Shown: positions 15,439 to 24,956, counted from the first letter of the stretch. The stretch is 64,000 nt of DNA from DUML01 sp050949905 (GCA_050949905.1 JBMNGP010000003.1:1-64000); one strand, 5' to 3'. The notes: generated by a model from the letters alone, not told the origin. Numbers and translations: made by a program.

Positions 15439-15582
15439 ACCTGTGGATTTGATGGATAACCCGCCCGGGGCATGGATAACATGTGGATAAAACGTTGGCA
15501 ACGAAAAGCGCGTTGCCAACACTTTATCACACAAGTTACCCACACCCCTAAAATCAGCGGGTTACCCACAAGCTCCACAGGT
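15439..15582. repeat. 144-bp imperfect palindrome with repeated TGTGGATAA-like motifs
   Basis: Arms start at ACCTGTGGA (15439-15447) and end at TCCACAGGT (15574-15582). A perfect inner stem CGTTGGCAACG (15493-15503) pairs with 15511-15520. Each arm carries TGGRTAACCCGC, GTGGRTAAC and TGTGxATAAA versions of one motif. It occupies the non-coding 3' part of the IS6-like element, between its left end and the transposase stop. One copy (TGTGGATAA) equals a DnaA box. Confidence 0.7.
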
Positions 15583-15640
15583 TCGGCGGCGACTGTTTTG
15601 ATATGCTATGCTACAAAAATAACCGGATGAATTTCGTTCC

Positions 15641-17071
15641 TTAAGCAGATTGTTGGGCTTTGATGAATTCTTGGGACATTTTAATGAGTGTAACCCACCT
15701 GGCAGGCATATTAGGCCGGTCTTTGAGCTCTTCTAAGACCACTGGCACCCTGCCTTCTAGAGAGGAATGAGGCCTTAGGAAGTTGAAGTAGGCAACAAAC
15801 AGTGTAAGGAAGGATACTGAACCTTCATAGTTGTTAAAGCCGTTGGTGGGTCTGTAGTTTCTCCTGAAAGTACGGTTTAGCCTTTCGATGATCTGCTTTA
15901 AAGGCCTGTATTCTTCGGAGATAGGGTCATCGTTGCTAAGACCGATTACCTGCTTTATGTCAAAGTGGATGCCATACTGGGCGAAATAGTGTTGAGCAAG
16001 CATGTAAATAGGGTTCCCGTCAAAGATCAGGGTAAGATCCTCAGGAAGCTTATCGAACTTGGACAATGCTTCGTCAAGAGCATAAATTGCAGCTTTAACA
16101 TCACGGTTGGCAGAGACGGGGTATGACAGGATAATCTTCTTTACTGCATCGAATATAAAGAATACGTAATGCCATTTACCCAGAACCTTTATGTACGTCT
16201 CATCCCCGCAGATGGAACCTGAGAGATCATACTTGTAGTTGTCAATGAAGGGTTTAATGTTTGTGGCAACAGCATCGGCATAATTTGATACCGACTGATG
16301 AGAAACACTTACACCATGTACTTCACGCATGAGTGCAGCTGTCATCCGGGTAGAAAGACCAAAATTGACATGGTATGTAAGTATCAGCCCCAGGACATGA
16401 GGAGAGACATAAAGCCTTGATATATCTACATTCGGAGGCTGGGAAGGCTTTCTTACCAAAGGTTCAAAGTCAATATCAAACTCCCTGTAGATATAATGGA
16501 GCTTGAAATCATGCGGAGAAGACTTGTAGCGTTGCCTGTCGTCCTCAGACATGGAATTAAGCCTGTCAAGGTAGTATGGGCATTTGGGGTTGATGCATTT
16601 ATGTACGTTAAAGTCCTTACGCTCCTTTTTTAATTCCAGTGTCCTTCCACAGTGGGGGCAGAGGAAGATGAGATTTTTTAGGTAGTGGTTTTTCTTGTTG
16701 AAAGTGCACTTACAAACCTTGCACAGGTACTGACCTTTACCGCCGGTATTATCGTAAAGGTAATCATGGGGAGCTCCGCACCTGGGGCATACCATAGACT
16801 CGGGTACGGGAGAAGCCTTTCTCCTTTTAATAGGAGTTATAGGCTTACCGGTTTTCTTGAGATGATTTGAAATAAGCTGCTTATAATCAAGCTTCTCAAG
16901 TGTCTTAATAATCGGCATGGTGTCCACCGCAAGCTTGCGGTAAGGCTTCTTTACCGGCTCATCGTAGTACTTACGGATGGATCCTTTACTAAAGAGTGCA
17001 CACATGAGGTAAAAAATAATTTTAGCTTGTATTTGAATGTATAGTAGTAAAACTGTTATAATGTTGTTCAA
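15641..17071 (-). CDS. DDE transposase with N-terminal zinc ribbons (IS6/IS240-like)
   Basis: 476 aa from a TTG at 17071 preceded by AAAGGAGAT on the minus strand. Two zinc ribbons (CPRCGAP...CKVCKC and CPHCGRT...CINPKC, residues about 95-190) are followed by a helical domain and an IS240-type DDE domain: CGDETYIKVLGKWHYVFFIFD, LTLIFDGNP and IIERLNRTFRRNYRP. The frame is intact. It is the only gene of the 1934-bp element. Confidence 0.85.
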   Translation of the reverse strand: MNNIITVLLLYIQIQAKIIFYLMCALFSKGSIRKYYDEPVKKPYRKLAVDTMPIIKTLEKLDYKQLISNHLKKTGKPITPIKRRKASPVPESMVCPRCGAPHDYLYDNTGGKGQYLCKVCKCTFNKKNHYLKNLIFLCPHCGRTLELKKERKDFNVHKCINPKCPYYLDRLNSMSEDDRQRYKSSPHDFKLHYIYREFDIDFEPLVRKPSQPPNVDISRLYVSPHVLGLILTYHVNFGLSTRMTAALMREVHGVSVSHQSVSNYADAVATNIKPFIDNYKYDLSGSICGDETYIKVLGKWHYVFFIFDAVKKIILSYPVSANRDVKAAIYALDEALSKFDKLPEDLTLIFDGNPIYMLAQHYFAQYGIHFDIKQVIGLSNDDPISEEYRPLKQIIERLNRTFRRNYRPTNGFNNYEGSVSFLTLFVAYFNFLRPHSSLEGRVPVVLEELKDRPNMPARWVTLIKMSQEFIKAQQSA

Positions 17072-17239
17072 AGGTACTTATCTCCTTTCTTTTGGGGTTG
17101 TATTGGCAACAACATTATACCACAAGAAAGGTAAGTACCTTTTCACATCTATACATTCTGAATTTCCAGTATAACAGGGGGTAAAACCTCAATTGAATAA
17201 AAGTCAATAAAATCAAGGGTTAGAAGTCAAAAGACTATT
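17072..17239. repeat. Inverted repeat around the transposase promoter
   Basis: AAGGTACTTA (about 17072-17081) and TAAGTACCTT (about 17132-17141), extended inward by CCTTTCTT/AAGAAAGG, flank the region that should contain the transposase promoter. It may be an operator or a transposase-binding site. The rest up to the right terminal repeat shows nothing. Confidence 0.4.
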
Positions 17240-17280
17240 AAAACTTTTGACACTACCAAAATATACGAGGAGGAAGATTC

Positions 17281-18861
17281 ATGGAACGATTTTTAAATGG
17301 GAAGAAAATAAATACCTGGGTATTTTGGCCTCCGTTTCTTCTTTTCTTTGCTGCCGCTATATTTAGTCTCACTGCTTATGATACATTTACCACAACTGTG
17401 ACTAACGCTTTTTATTGGACTACTGATTACTTTGGGTGGTTGTTTGCCCTCTCAGCTTTTGCCTTTTTAGTTATATGTGCAATAATTGGAATTTCTCCAG
17501 CTGGAAAAATAAAGTTTGGTGGCGCTGATGCCAAACCAGAATTTACTACATTTAATTGGTTCGCCATTTCATTATGTGCAGGAATTGGAACAGGAATTGT
17601 GTTTTGGGGAGCAGCAGAGCCTATCTTGCATTTGGCAACTCCCCCGGCATCTTTAGGCATTGAGGCTTTTTCTTCTGAAGCGGCGATGTTCTCTATTTCC
17701 ACAGTTTTTCTCCATTGGACGTTTACCCCATACGCCATATATATTCTTTGTGCAATCCCCATTGCGTTAGCTTACTACAATTATAAGCAACCATTTATGG
17801 TCAGCTCCGGACTCTATTTTCTTATTGGGGATAGGTGCCAAGGTGGGGCGGGAAAAATCGTAGATGCACTATGTTTGTATGCATTAGCAGGAGGAATGGC
17901 CACTTCCCTTGGTGGTGGATTACTGCAAATCGGCAGTGGTATGAACTTTATTTTTGGAGTGCCTATCAGCAGTCTTCTGTGGGCCGCTATTGCCGTCTTT
18001 ATTATTGCCAGTTACACGGCTTCCAGTTATTCCGGTCTAAATAAAGGGATTCGAATTCTGAGTGACCAAAATACTAAAATATTTATATTTGTTATGTTAT
18101 TTGTCTTTGTTTTCGGCCCAACCAAATTTATTCTCAATTTTGGTGTGCAAGGTTTTGGGGAATTTATGAGCAATTTTGTCAATCAATCTTTATTTTTAAG
18201 TCCTGTTGACGGTGACCAATGGCCAAGGTGGTGGAGTTTATATTATTGGGCAAACTGGATGGCCTTTGGACCTATTGTAGGATTGTTTCTGGTCCGGCTT
18301 GCTAAAGGTAGAAATATTCGTCAATTTATAGCGGTTAATCTTGTGGCGCCGGCTGTTTTTGGAATGATTTGGTTTTCTATTTTTGGGGGTGCTGCCGTCC
18401 ATGCCCAGTTAAATGGTATTGCTGACTTATCAAAAAACATGACGGAAAATGGAGTAGAAAATGCTATATTCGGATTCTTTCAAATGTTTCCTGCTGGGAC
18501 ATTGTTCTCAGGAATTTTCCTCTTTACAGTGGCACTGTCTTTTATTACTTTAGCAGACTCAATGACATCAACTATCGCATCAATGAGTACTATTGGGTTA
18601 ACTGAAGAAGACAATGAAGCACCTGTGCTATTGAAAATTGTTTGGGGTATTGTGATCGGAATAATTTCCTGGGTTATGATTAGTTACGCTGGAGTTGATG
18701 GCTTTAAGATGATCTCCAACCTGGCCGGATTCCCCATTATGTTTCTGATGATTGTGATGGCAATATCAATTGTCAAGGGATTGTGGTGGCCTGGTTCTAA
18801 TTTTTGGTTTGAGAAAAAAAATGAAATTAAAAAATCCATCGCTTCAGAAGAAAAGATATAA
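17281..18861 (+). CDS. BCCT-family transporter (betaine/carnitine/choline type)
   Basis: 526 aa, about twelve membrane segments. Family signatures are GIGTGIVFWGAAEPILH (about residue 102) and YYWANWMAFGPIVGLFLVRL (about 322), which contains the tryptophan-rich helix that binds quaternary ammonium groups. GAGGAGG precedes the ATG. It probably imports the N-methylated substrate of the MttB proteins downstream, coupled to a cation gradient or by antiport as in CaiT. The IS6-like element ends 24 bp upstream, so expression may now depend on read-through or a promoter made by the IS. Confidence 0.93.
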   Translation: MERFLNGKKINTWVFWPPFLLFFAAAIFSLTAYDTFTTTVTNAFYWTTDYFGWLFALSAFAFLVICAIIGISPAGKIKFGGADAKPEFTTFNWFAISLCAGIGTGIVFWGAAEPILHLATPPASLGIEAFSSEAAMFSISTVFLHWTFTPYAIYILCAIPIALAYYNYKQPFMVSSGLYFLIGDRCQGGAGKIVDALCLYALAGGMATSLGGGLLQIGSGMNFIFGVPISSLLWAAIAVFIIASYTASSYSGLNKGIRILSDQNTKIFIFVMLFVFVFGPTKFILNFGVQGFGEFMSNFVNQSLFLSPVDGDQWPRWWSLYYWANWMAFGPIVGLFLVRLAKGRNIRQFIAVNLVAPAVFGMIWFSIFGGAAVHAQLNGIADLSKNMTENGVENAIFGFFQMFPAGTLFSGIFLFTVALSFITLADSMTSTIASMSTIGLTEEDNEAPVLLKIVWGIVIGIISWVMISYAGVDGFKMISNLAGFPIMFLMIVMAISIVKGLWWPGSNFWFEKKNEIKKSIASEEKI

Positions 18862-18986
18862 GGATTTTTAATAGGTTATCCAAAGATAAGAACAGTTAAT
18901 TAATTGGGCCGCCTTTTGAAGGATGGGAAATATGGGTGTATTTGTTTTAGAATTTTGCATAAGTGAGAAAGGAGAAGTAATTATTC
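18862..18986. other. Intergenic, no feature seen
   Basis: 125 bp between the transporter and the aminotransferase gene with no convincing promoter or terminator; read-through transcription is likely. Confidence 0.4.
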
Positions 18987-20171
18987 ATGATATTTTCTAA
19001 CGCGATGGATGCAGTTAAGCCCTCTGATATCCGGGAAATACTTAAGCTAACTGAAAATCCAGAGATTATTTCTTTTGCAGGAGGGGTCCCTGATCCTTCA
19101 TTATTTCCATTGGATGAAATCAAAAAGGTTACAGAAAAAGTCTTTGCTGAGGATGGAAGAAGATCCCTCCAATATAATTCTACCGAAGGATATCTCCCTC
19201 TGAGAAACAAGATTACTCTGTTGATGAAGGCTCGTGGTTTTCAAGTCAGTGCAAATAATGTGCTAATCACTAGCGGGTCACAGCAGGGAATTGATTTTTC
19301 CGGCAAAATATTTCTAAACAAAGGGGACGCTGTTGTTTGCGAAAGTCCCACCTATTCAGGGGCGGTCAATGCTTTTGTTTCATATCAGCCGGAGTTTATC
19401 GAAATTACAACTGATGATCAGGGAATGAATATGGAAGAATTAGAGAAGGCCCTACAAAACAAGAAAAACATTAGAATGATTTATGTAGTACCGGATTTTC
19501 AAAATCCTACCGGGAGAACATGGTCAATTGAGAGGCGAAAAAAATTGGTAGAGCTTGCTAACCAGTATGATATTCCCATCATAGAAGATGATCCTTATGC
19601 CGTTTTAAGATTCCAGGGAGAAATACCACCGGCAATAAAATCTTTTGACAACCAAGGTAAAGTAATATATCTTGGTACATTTTCTAAAACCCTTTGTCCA
19701 GGACTAAGAATTGGATGGGTTGCAGCTGAGGGGCAGGCTTTTCGGAAATATGTGTTAGTAAAGCAGGCGGCGGATATTCACAGTAACTCGGTTGCCCAAA
19801 GGGAAATTGATGGGTTTCTTGAACAATACAGTCTAGATGAACATATTGCTAAAATTAGGTCTGTTTACAAAAGACGCAGAGACGTGATGAGTTCTTCGAT
19901 TAAGAAATATTTCCCGGAAAATTGTATCTTTACTTTCCCTGATGGGGGAATGTTTATTTGGGCAGAGCTGCCCGCTACGGTTAATACCAGAGAGCTTTTG
20001 GTAGAAGCTTTAAAAGTAAAGGTGGCTTTTATTCCCGGGGGAGGGTTCTTCCCTAATGGCGGAAGAGAAAACTGCTTGAGATTAAACTTTTCCAATATGC
20101 CGGAAGAAAAAATCGAGGAAGGGATCAAAAGGCTGGGGATAGTTTTAAGAGGTATTTTGAGCGTTTCCTAA
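18987..20171 (+). CDS. PLP-dependent class I/II aminotransferase
   Basis: 394 aa, fold type I. Visible landmarks are FAGGVPDPSLFP near the N-terminus, GSQQGIDFSGKIFL, VPDFQNPTGRTWS with the cofactor-binding Asn, EDDPYAVLRF, and the PLP lysine in GTFSKTLCPGLRIGW. The sequence is closest to 2-aminoadipate/multi-substrate aminotransferases without the GntR domain of MocR regulators. Within this cluster it could transaminate the amino acid left after demethylation of a betaine. AAAGGAG lies upstream of the ATG. Confidence 0.88.
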   Translation: MIFSNAMDAVKPSDIREILKLTENPEIISFAGGVPDPSLFPLDEIKKVTEKVFAEDGRRSLQYNSTEGYLPLRNKITLLMKARGFQVSANNVLITSGSQQGIDFSGKIFLNKGDAVVCESPTYSGAVNAFVSYQPEFIEITTDDQGMNMEELEKALQNKKNIRMIYVVPDFQNPTGRTWSIERRKKLVELANQYDIPIIEDDPYAVLRFQGEIPPAIKSFDNQGKVIYLGTFSKTLCPGLRIGWVAAEGQAFRKYVLVKQAADIHSNSVAQREIDGFLEQYSLDEHIAKIRSVYKRRRDVMSSSIKKYFPENCIFTFPDGGMFIWAELPATVNTRELLVEALKVKVAFIPGGGFFPNGGRENCLRLNFSNMPEEKIEEGIKRLGIVLRGILSVS

Positions 20172-20252
20172 AAGACTCCGTAGGTTACCGTCTGAAGTTT
20201 TTATTACGGTTAGTTCATGATTAAATATGCAGAAGAAACGAGGGGTTTTGGA

Positions 20253-21701
20253 GTGAGAGTCAATATGCAGTTCCAAACCAGTATGGGAATAAACACAATT
20301 AGCCCTGATCAGGTTGAAGAGATACATCTGGCAACATTGGAAGTATTGGACCGGGTAGGAGTTAATATCTTTAAAAAGGAAGCGCTGACTCTTCTCAAGG
20401 AAAGGGGAGCTTATGTTGATAACAACCGGGTACGTATTCCTGCCTGGATGGTTCAAGAGGCCTTAGCTTCGGCTCCTTCCAGAGTAGCGATTTCTAATAG
20501 AGCTGGAGATCGGGCAATGTTTTTGGAAAAGGGGCGCATCCATTATGGAACCGGTTCAGCAACCCAATATATCGCTGATATCTTCAACGGTCAACTCCGG
20601 GCAACAGTAAAACAGGATGTGGCAAATGCGGCAAAGATTGCCGACGGGCTAAAGAACGTTGACTTCGTGATGGCAATGTCTGTTGCTTCAGATGTAGCTT
20701 TACACAATGCTTTTGTTCATGAATTTGAGGCAATGGTTTTAAATACGATTAAACCTATTCTCTTTTGTGCCAATGATTTGCACGATCTGGGTTGTATCAC
20801 CAAAATAGCGGAAATTGTTGCCGGGGGTGAAGATGCCCTGGCAGAGAATCCTTTTATAGTTTTATATGCCGAGCCATCCTCACCCTTGCAGCTCTCTCGG
20901 GAGACTATAGAAAAAATGTTTTACTGCGCGGAAAAAAGGGTGCCTGTGATTTGTGGGCCGGCGGTAATGATGGGGGCTACCGGTCCGGTGAGCGCAGCAG
21001 GGTCTCTGGTGATTGCTAATTGTGAAATCTTAGCCGGGTTGGTGATGCATCAATTAAAAAGTAAAGGGGCCCCATTTATCTATGGCGGAGGGGTTCCTCC
21101 GATGGATATGAAGACTTTTATGTGTTCATATGCAGCTCCGGAAGAGCATTTAAACAGTGCTGCCATGGTTAACATGGCTCAATATTATAAATTGCCGGTG
21201 TTTACTACCTCTGGGTGTTCTGATTCTCCTGTTTTTGACCAACAAGCGGGAATGGAAGCAGGATTTAATTTATTAGTTCACGGTCTAGCTGGTAGCAATC
21301 TGATTCATGACTTGGGCTATATGGGGGCGGGTGCCATTACCTCCATGGAGATGATGGCTTTATGTGATGAAACGGTGGGAATGGTTAAGCACTTTTTAAA
21401 AGGGATTGAAATTAAACCGGAGACACTGGCCCTTGACATCATAGAACAGGTGGGACCTGGAGGAAATTTCTTTGCTGAGGAACATACCTTTGTTAATTTT
21501 AAGAAGTACATGCATTTTCCGGAACTGTTGAATCGACATGCTTATGATAAATGGAAGGAATCAGGAGGCACTTGTTTTTCTCAAAGGGCCAATGATAAAG
21601 TAAAGAGCATTTTAGAAAACCATAGGGTGCCGGAACTATCCAAAGATATTGTCAACAAAGTAAAAGATATAACAAAGCAAAGAGATATCAGAGGAATTTA
21701 A
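20253..21701 (+). CDS. MttB-superfamily methyltransferase (non-pyrrolysine), paralogue 1
   Basis: 482 aa from the GTG at 20253, chosen over the ATG at 20217 because AGGGG lies seven bases upstream and because the N-terminus then aligns with paralogue 2 (VRVNMQFQTSMGI against MRVNMKHQTSLGI). MttB-family TIM-barrel signatures include MMGATGPVSAAG, FIYGGGVPPMD and VGPGGNFFAEEHTF. There is no in-frame UAG, so it belongs with the glycine-betaine (MtgB), proline-betaine (MtpB) and carnitine (MtcB) type enzymes, which move a methyl group from a quaternary amine to a corrinoid protein. Substrate unknown. No corrinoid protein gene is adjacent. Confidence 0.9.
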   Translation: MRVNMQFQTSMGINTISPDQVEEIHLATLEVLDRVGVNIFKKEALTLLKERGAYVDNNRVRIPAWMVQEALASAPSRVAISNRAGDRAMFLEKGRIHYGTGSATQYIADIFNGQLRATVKQDVANAAKIADGLKNVDFVMAMSVASDVALHNAFVHEFEAMVLNTIKPILFCANDLHDLGCITKIAEIVAGGEDALAENPFIVLYAEPSSPLQLSRETIEKMFYCAEKRVPVICGPAVMMGATGPVSAAGSLVIANCEILAGLVMHQLKSKGAPFIYGGGVPPMDMKTFMCSYAAPEEHLNSAAMVNMAQYYKLPVFTTSGCSDSPVFDQQAGMEAGFNLLVHGLAGSNLIHDLGYMGAGAITSMEMMALCDETVGMVKHFLKGIEIKPETLALDIIEQVGPGGNFFAEEHTFVNFKKYMHFPELLNRHAYDKWKESGGTCFSQRANDKVKSILENHRVPELSKDIVNKVKDITKQRDIRGI

Positions 21702-21761
21702 TGTTAAAAAAGTATTATATATTTTCCCTAGATAAATCAGACAAAAAGGAGGACGCTTGAT

Positions 21762-23219
21762 ATGAGAGTGAATATGAAGCACCAGACAAGCTTGGGAATA
21801 AATGTTTTGAGTACAAACCAGTGTGAAGAGATTCATCTGGCAACTTTGGAGATCCTTGACCGAGTAGGAGTTAACGTCTTTGATAAGGAGGCGTTGGCAC
21901 TGTTAAAGCAGGGCGGGGCAAAAGTTGATGGCTATCGTGTGCGTATTCCTGCATGGATGGTACAGGAGGCACTGGCTACAGCGCCTTGTCGGGTGCCCAT
22001 GGGAAATAGAGATGGGGATCGGGCCATGTTTTTGGAAAAAGGCCGCAGCTACTATGGTACCGGTTCGGATACCCCCTATACCATGGACCTCTATAGCGGT
22101 GAGCGTAGATTTGCCATAAAGCAGGATGTTGTTAATTTCAGCATCGTAAGCGATGCGCTGGATAATGTCAATTTTGTGATGTCAATGGCTCTCGCCTCGG
22201 ATGTATCCCGAAAGAATTCCTACGTTCATCAATTTGAGGCGATGCTCTTAAATACCAGTAAACCTATTGTTTATACTGCTGCCGACTATAAAGATGTGGT
22301 AGATATTGTTCAAATGGCGGAGATCGTGGCGGGAAGTCCAGAGGAATTAAGAGCGAATCCCTTTTTGGCATTATATAATGAACCTACTTCACCTTTGCAG
22401 CACAGTGAAGAGGCCGTGCAAAAGTTATTATTTTTAGCAGAAAAACGGTTGCCTCTAATTTACATTCCTGCGGTTATGATGGGTGCTACCGGTCCTGTAA
22501 CCCCTGCAGGGGCTTTAGTTGTGGCAAATTGCGAAACCTTGTCCGGACTGGTATTGCACCAATTAAAGGGTAAGGGAGCACCCTTTATCTACGGCGGCGG
22601 GGTACCTCCCATGGATATGAGGACTCAGGTATGCTCTTATGCCGGTCCCGAAGAACATCAAAACTGTGCGGCATTAATTACGATGGCTGCCCAATATTAT
22701 AACCTGCCTGTATTCACCACGGCAGGATGTTCCGATGCCATAGTATTTGACCAGCAGGCTGGAATGGAAGCTGGATTTAATCTACTAAGTTCCAGTTTAG
22801 CAGGAGGTAATTTAATTCACGATTTAGGCTATATTGCCTCCGGGATGACCTCTTCTTTGGAAATGCTGGTTTTATGCAATGAAGCTGTGGGTATGGTAAA
22901 ACACTTTATTAAAGGCATAGAATTCAACCCTGAAACCTTAGCTCTTGAGGTAATTGAAAAGGTAGGACCTGGTGGAAACTTTTTCGCAGAAGAGCATACC
23001 TTTAACAATTTCAAGAAACATTTATACTTTCCTGACCTGTTAAACCGTTATGGGTTCGATAAATGGCAAGAGGCAGGAGCTGCTTCCTTTGACCAGCGGG
23101 CGAACCGAAAAGTGAGGGACATTTTGGAAAACCATTGTCCTGTCCAATTACCAAGTGATGTGGTGGAAAAAGTAAAAGAAATATCTGCAAAGAGGGATGC
23201 CGAAGCTCAAGGGCGTTAG
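21762..23219 (+). CDS. MttB-superfamily methyltransferase (non-pyrrolysine), paralogue 2
   Basis: 485 aa, AAAGGAGG upstream. Very similar to paralogue 1 over its whole length (shared MVQEALA, GDRAMFLEKGR, VMMGATGPV, FDQQAGMEAGFNLL, VGPGGNFFAEEHTF), so the pair arose by tandem duplication. Differences gather in barrel loops (TGSDTPYTMDLYSGE against TGSATQYIADIFNGQ), which may give different substrates. No in-frame UAG. Followed by a terminator, so it probably ends the first transcript. Confidence 0.9.
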   Translation: MRVNMKHQTSLGINVLSTNQCEEIHLATLEILDRVGVNVFDKEALALLKQGGAKVDGYRVRIPAWMVQEALATAPCRVPMGNRDGDRAMFLEKGRSYYGTGSDTPYTMDLYSGERRFAIKQDVVNFSIVSDALDNVNFVMSMALASDVSRKNSYVHQFEAMLLNTSKPIVYTAADYKDVVDIVQMAEIVAGSPEELRANPFLALYNEPTSPLQHSEEAVQKLLFLAEKRLPLIYIPAVMMGATGPVTPAGALVVANCETLSGLVLHQLKGKGAPFIYGGGVPPMDMRTQVCSYAGPEEHQNCAALITMAAQYYNLPVFTTAGCSDAIVFDQQAGMEAGFNLLSSSLAGGNLIHDLGYIASGMTSSLEMLVLCNEAVGMVKHFIKGIEFNPETLALEVIEKVGPGGNFFAEEHTFNNFKKHLYFPDLLNRYGFDKWQEAGAASFDQRANRKVRDILENHCPVQLPSDVVEKVKEISAKRDAEAQGR

Positions 23220-23236
23220 GAAACCGATAATTGATC

Positions 23237-23298
23237 AAAGCAATAGGTGAGGTAATACTACGGGAAGACCCTGAGGTATTACCTTGCTTACTTTTTTG
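23237..23298 (+). terminator. Rho-independent terminator after mttB paralogue 2
   Basis: Outer AAGCAA/TTGCTT and inner AGGTAATAC/GTATTACCT stems are followed by a T-run at 23292-23297. It separates paralogue 2 from the promoter of paralogue 3. Confidence 0.7.
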
Positions 23299-23303
23299 AC
23301 TTA

Positions 23304-23319
23304 TGGGTGCTGTTTTGCC
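23304..23319 (+). promoter_or_regulatory. Sigma-54 (-24/-12) promoter of mttB paralogue 3
   Basis: TGGGTGCTGTTTTGCC has GG and GC separated by ten bases, close to the -24/-12 consensus. It lies just after a terminator and 60 bp before the GTG start of paralogue 3, which therefore seems to be its own sigma-54 unit. Confidence 0.55.
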
Positions 23320-23377
23320 CTTTAATGATTGATATATCTCTTATATTAAAAGAGATAACCAGGGAGGTTAATAAAAA

Positions 23378-24805
23378 GTGAGTATTATTTTTGACAGGTT
23401 ACAGACTTTAACAAGGGAAAATATAGAATTTATTCATAACAAAACAATTGAGATACTTGGTCGTACAGGAATGTGGTTCCAATCGGAAGAAACCAGAAAT
23501 ATTTTTAAACGACATGGATTTGCGGTAAAAGGTGAGATTGTTTATTTTACCGAGGAGGCAATTAATCAAGGGTTAAAGACAATTCCGGAAAAATTTCTTC
23601 TCATTGCAAGAAACCCCAAACAGAGCAAGGAAGTAAGTTTAAATAGCTATATTCTAGGGCCCAGTGGGGGATCACCCTTTATTTTAGATTACAAAGGAAA
23701 TTTACACAGAGGCACCAGCAAAGACTGTCAGGACTCGATTAAGATTGGTCAAGCACTGGATGTTATTGATTTTAACAGGGGACTGGTTACCTCTGATGGA
23801 GATATTCATCCCGCTAATGTTCCTTTATATCAATTGCTAACGGCGATGAAACTAACAGATAAACCCTTGGATTGTCCCACGGTAGATGGAATTGGACTAC
23901 TGTCGATTCTATTTGGCATCAGCAAAAAAGAGATGCAGGAATCTGCCAGAAAAGGCATTGCCTACGCATTATCTTACATTAACCCTATTTCGCCTTTAGG
24001 CCTTTCTGCCCATGAGAGTGATAGGCTAACAGAGCTATGTAAATTTGGTGTAGCGTTAGCAATTTCCCCAATGCCCATGGCGGGGACAACTGCTCCTTGT
24101 ACCTTGCCCGGTTTGCTGGTTTCCCAAAATTGTGAAATCCTCTCTTGTTTGGTGTTAACCCAGTTGATCAATCCTGGTTGTCCTGTAATGTATGGCTGTA
24201 TAGGTACGATCACTGATATGAAATATGTAAACGGGGCAATTGGTGCACCGGAAAGTAGACTGATCGAATACGCATCTGCTCAAATCGCAAAATTTTACGG
24301 TATACCTGCTAGAGGGGATGTTGGCCTTACAGATGCAAATGATATAAATTTTCAGGCAGGTGCCGAATCAGCCTTTCATTTTGTTAACGCTGTAAGATGC
24401 GGTATAAATCTTTTACCCGGCCTAGGAGCCATGGGCAGTTGGAATATTGGATCCTTAGAGAAGCTGGTGTTAGATGCCGAAATAGGCGGTTATGTGAAAA
24501 GGCTGATCACGCCTTTAGTATTTAATGAAGATACGATAGGAACAGAGTTGATAAACAAAGTTGGTCCAAGGGGAAGTTTTATTTCGGAAGAACATACCTT
24601 TAATAATTTTCGTCATGAGTTTTATCAGCCCCAGGTTTTTTCCCGGAAACCATATGAAAACTGGATTAAGGAAGGAAAAGAACTAATCGCCGAAGCACAT
24701 GGCAAAGTTGAGGATATACTAAACAACTTTAGCCCGCCGGATTTGGAAAGGTCCTTAGAAAAAGAATTGGAAGAATATGCGGACGCTCATTATCCTGTTT
24801 CTTGA
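23378..24805 (+). CDS. MttB-superfamily methyltransferase (non-pyrrolysine), paralogue 3
   Basis: 475 aa from a GTG with GGGAGG upstream. More divergent than the first two but with the same landmarks: AGTTAPCTLPGLLVSQNCEI, VMYGCIGTITDMKY, FQAGAESAFHFVNA and VGPRGSFISEEHTFNNF. No in-frame UAG. Its separate promoter and divergence suggest a different substrate, for example a second betaine released by the pathway. Confidence 0.88.
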   Translation: MSIIFDRLQTLTRENIEFIHNKTIEILGRTGMWFQSEETRNIFKRHGFAVKGEIVYFTEEAINQGLKTIPEKFLLIARNPKQSKEVSLNSYILGPSGGSPFILDYKGNLHRGTSKDCQDSIKIGQALDVIDFNRGLVTSDGDIHPANVPLYQLLTAMKLTDKPLDCPTVDGIGLLSILFGISKKEMQESARKGIAYALSYINPISPLGLSAHESDRLTELCKFGVALAISPMPMAGTTAPCTLPGLLVSQNCEILSCLVLTQLINPGCPVMYGCIGTITDMKYVNGAIGAPESRLIEYASAQIAKFYGIPARGDVGLTDANDINFQAGAESAFHFVNAVRCGINLLPGLGAMGSWNIGSLEKLVLDAEIGGYVKRLITPLVFNEDTIGTELINKVGPRGSFISEEHTFNNFRHEFYQPQVFSRKPYENWIKEGKELIAEAHGKVEDILNNFSPPDLERSLEKELEEYADAHYPVS

Positions 24806-24956
24806 AAGATCAATTGATTAAACTTTCCTTTATCTGAAAAAAGTTGTTTTCACTTTTATTATCATAAAAAAAGGTTGCCATGAAAAAATATAGAATAAGT
24901 TAACCAATTGCTGTGGAGGGTCATTTCCCGCGGTAAATAATGGGGGGTGTTCCGAA

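Larger units (their letters stand above)
15324..17257 (-). mobile_element. IS6-like insertion sequence with 8-bp target duplication
   Basis: Terminal inverted repeats GGTAGTGTAAAAAGTTTT (15324-15341) and the complement of GGTAGTGTCAAAAGTTTT (17240-17257) flank one transposase gene. The 8-bp sequence AAAATATA is repeated immediately outside both ends (15316-15323 and 17258-17265). Eight-bp duplications and GGxxxTGTxxxAAAGTTT-like ends suit the IS6 family, although 1934 bp is long for it. The clean duplication points to a fairly recent insertion. Confidence 0.85.

Noticed and set aside
15439..15582. Replication origin suggested by DnaA-box-like motifs
   Set aside because: The motifs form a symmetric palindrome within defined IS ends, and no rep, parA or dnaA gene is nearby.
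20253..24805. Pyrrolysine-containing trimethylamine methyltransferases
   Set aside because: All three MttB-family frames are full length without an in-frame UAG and no pyl genes are present.
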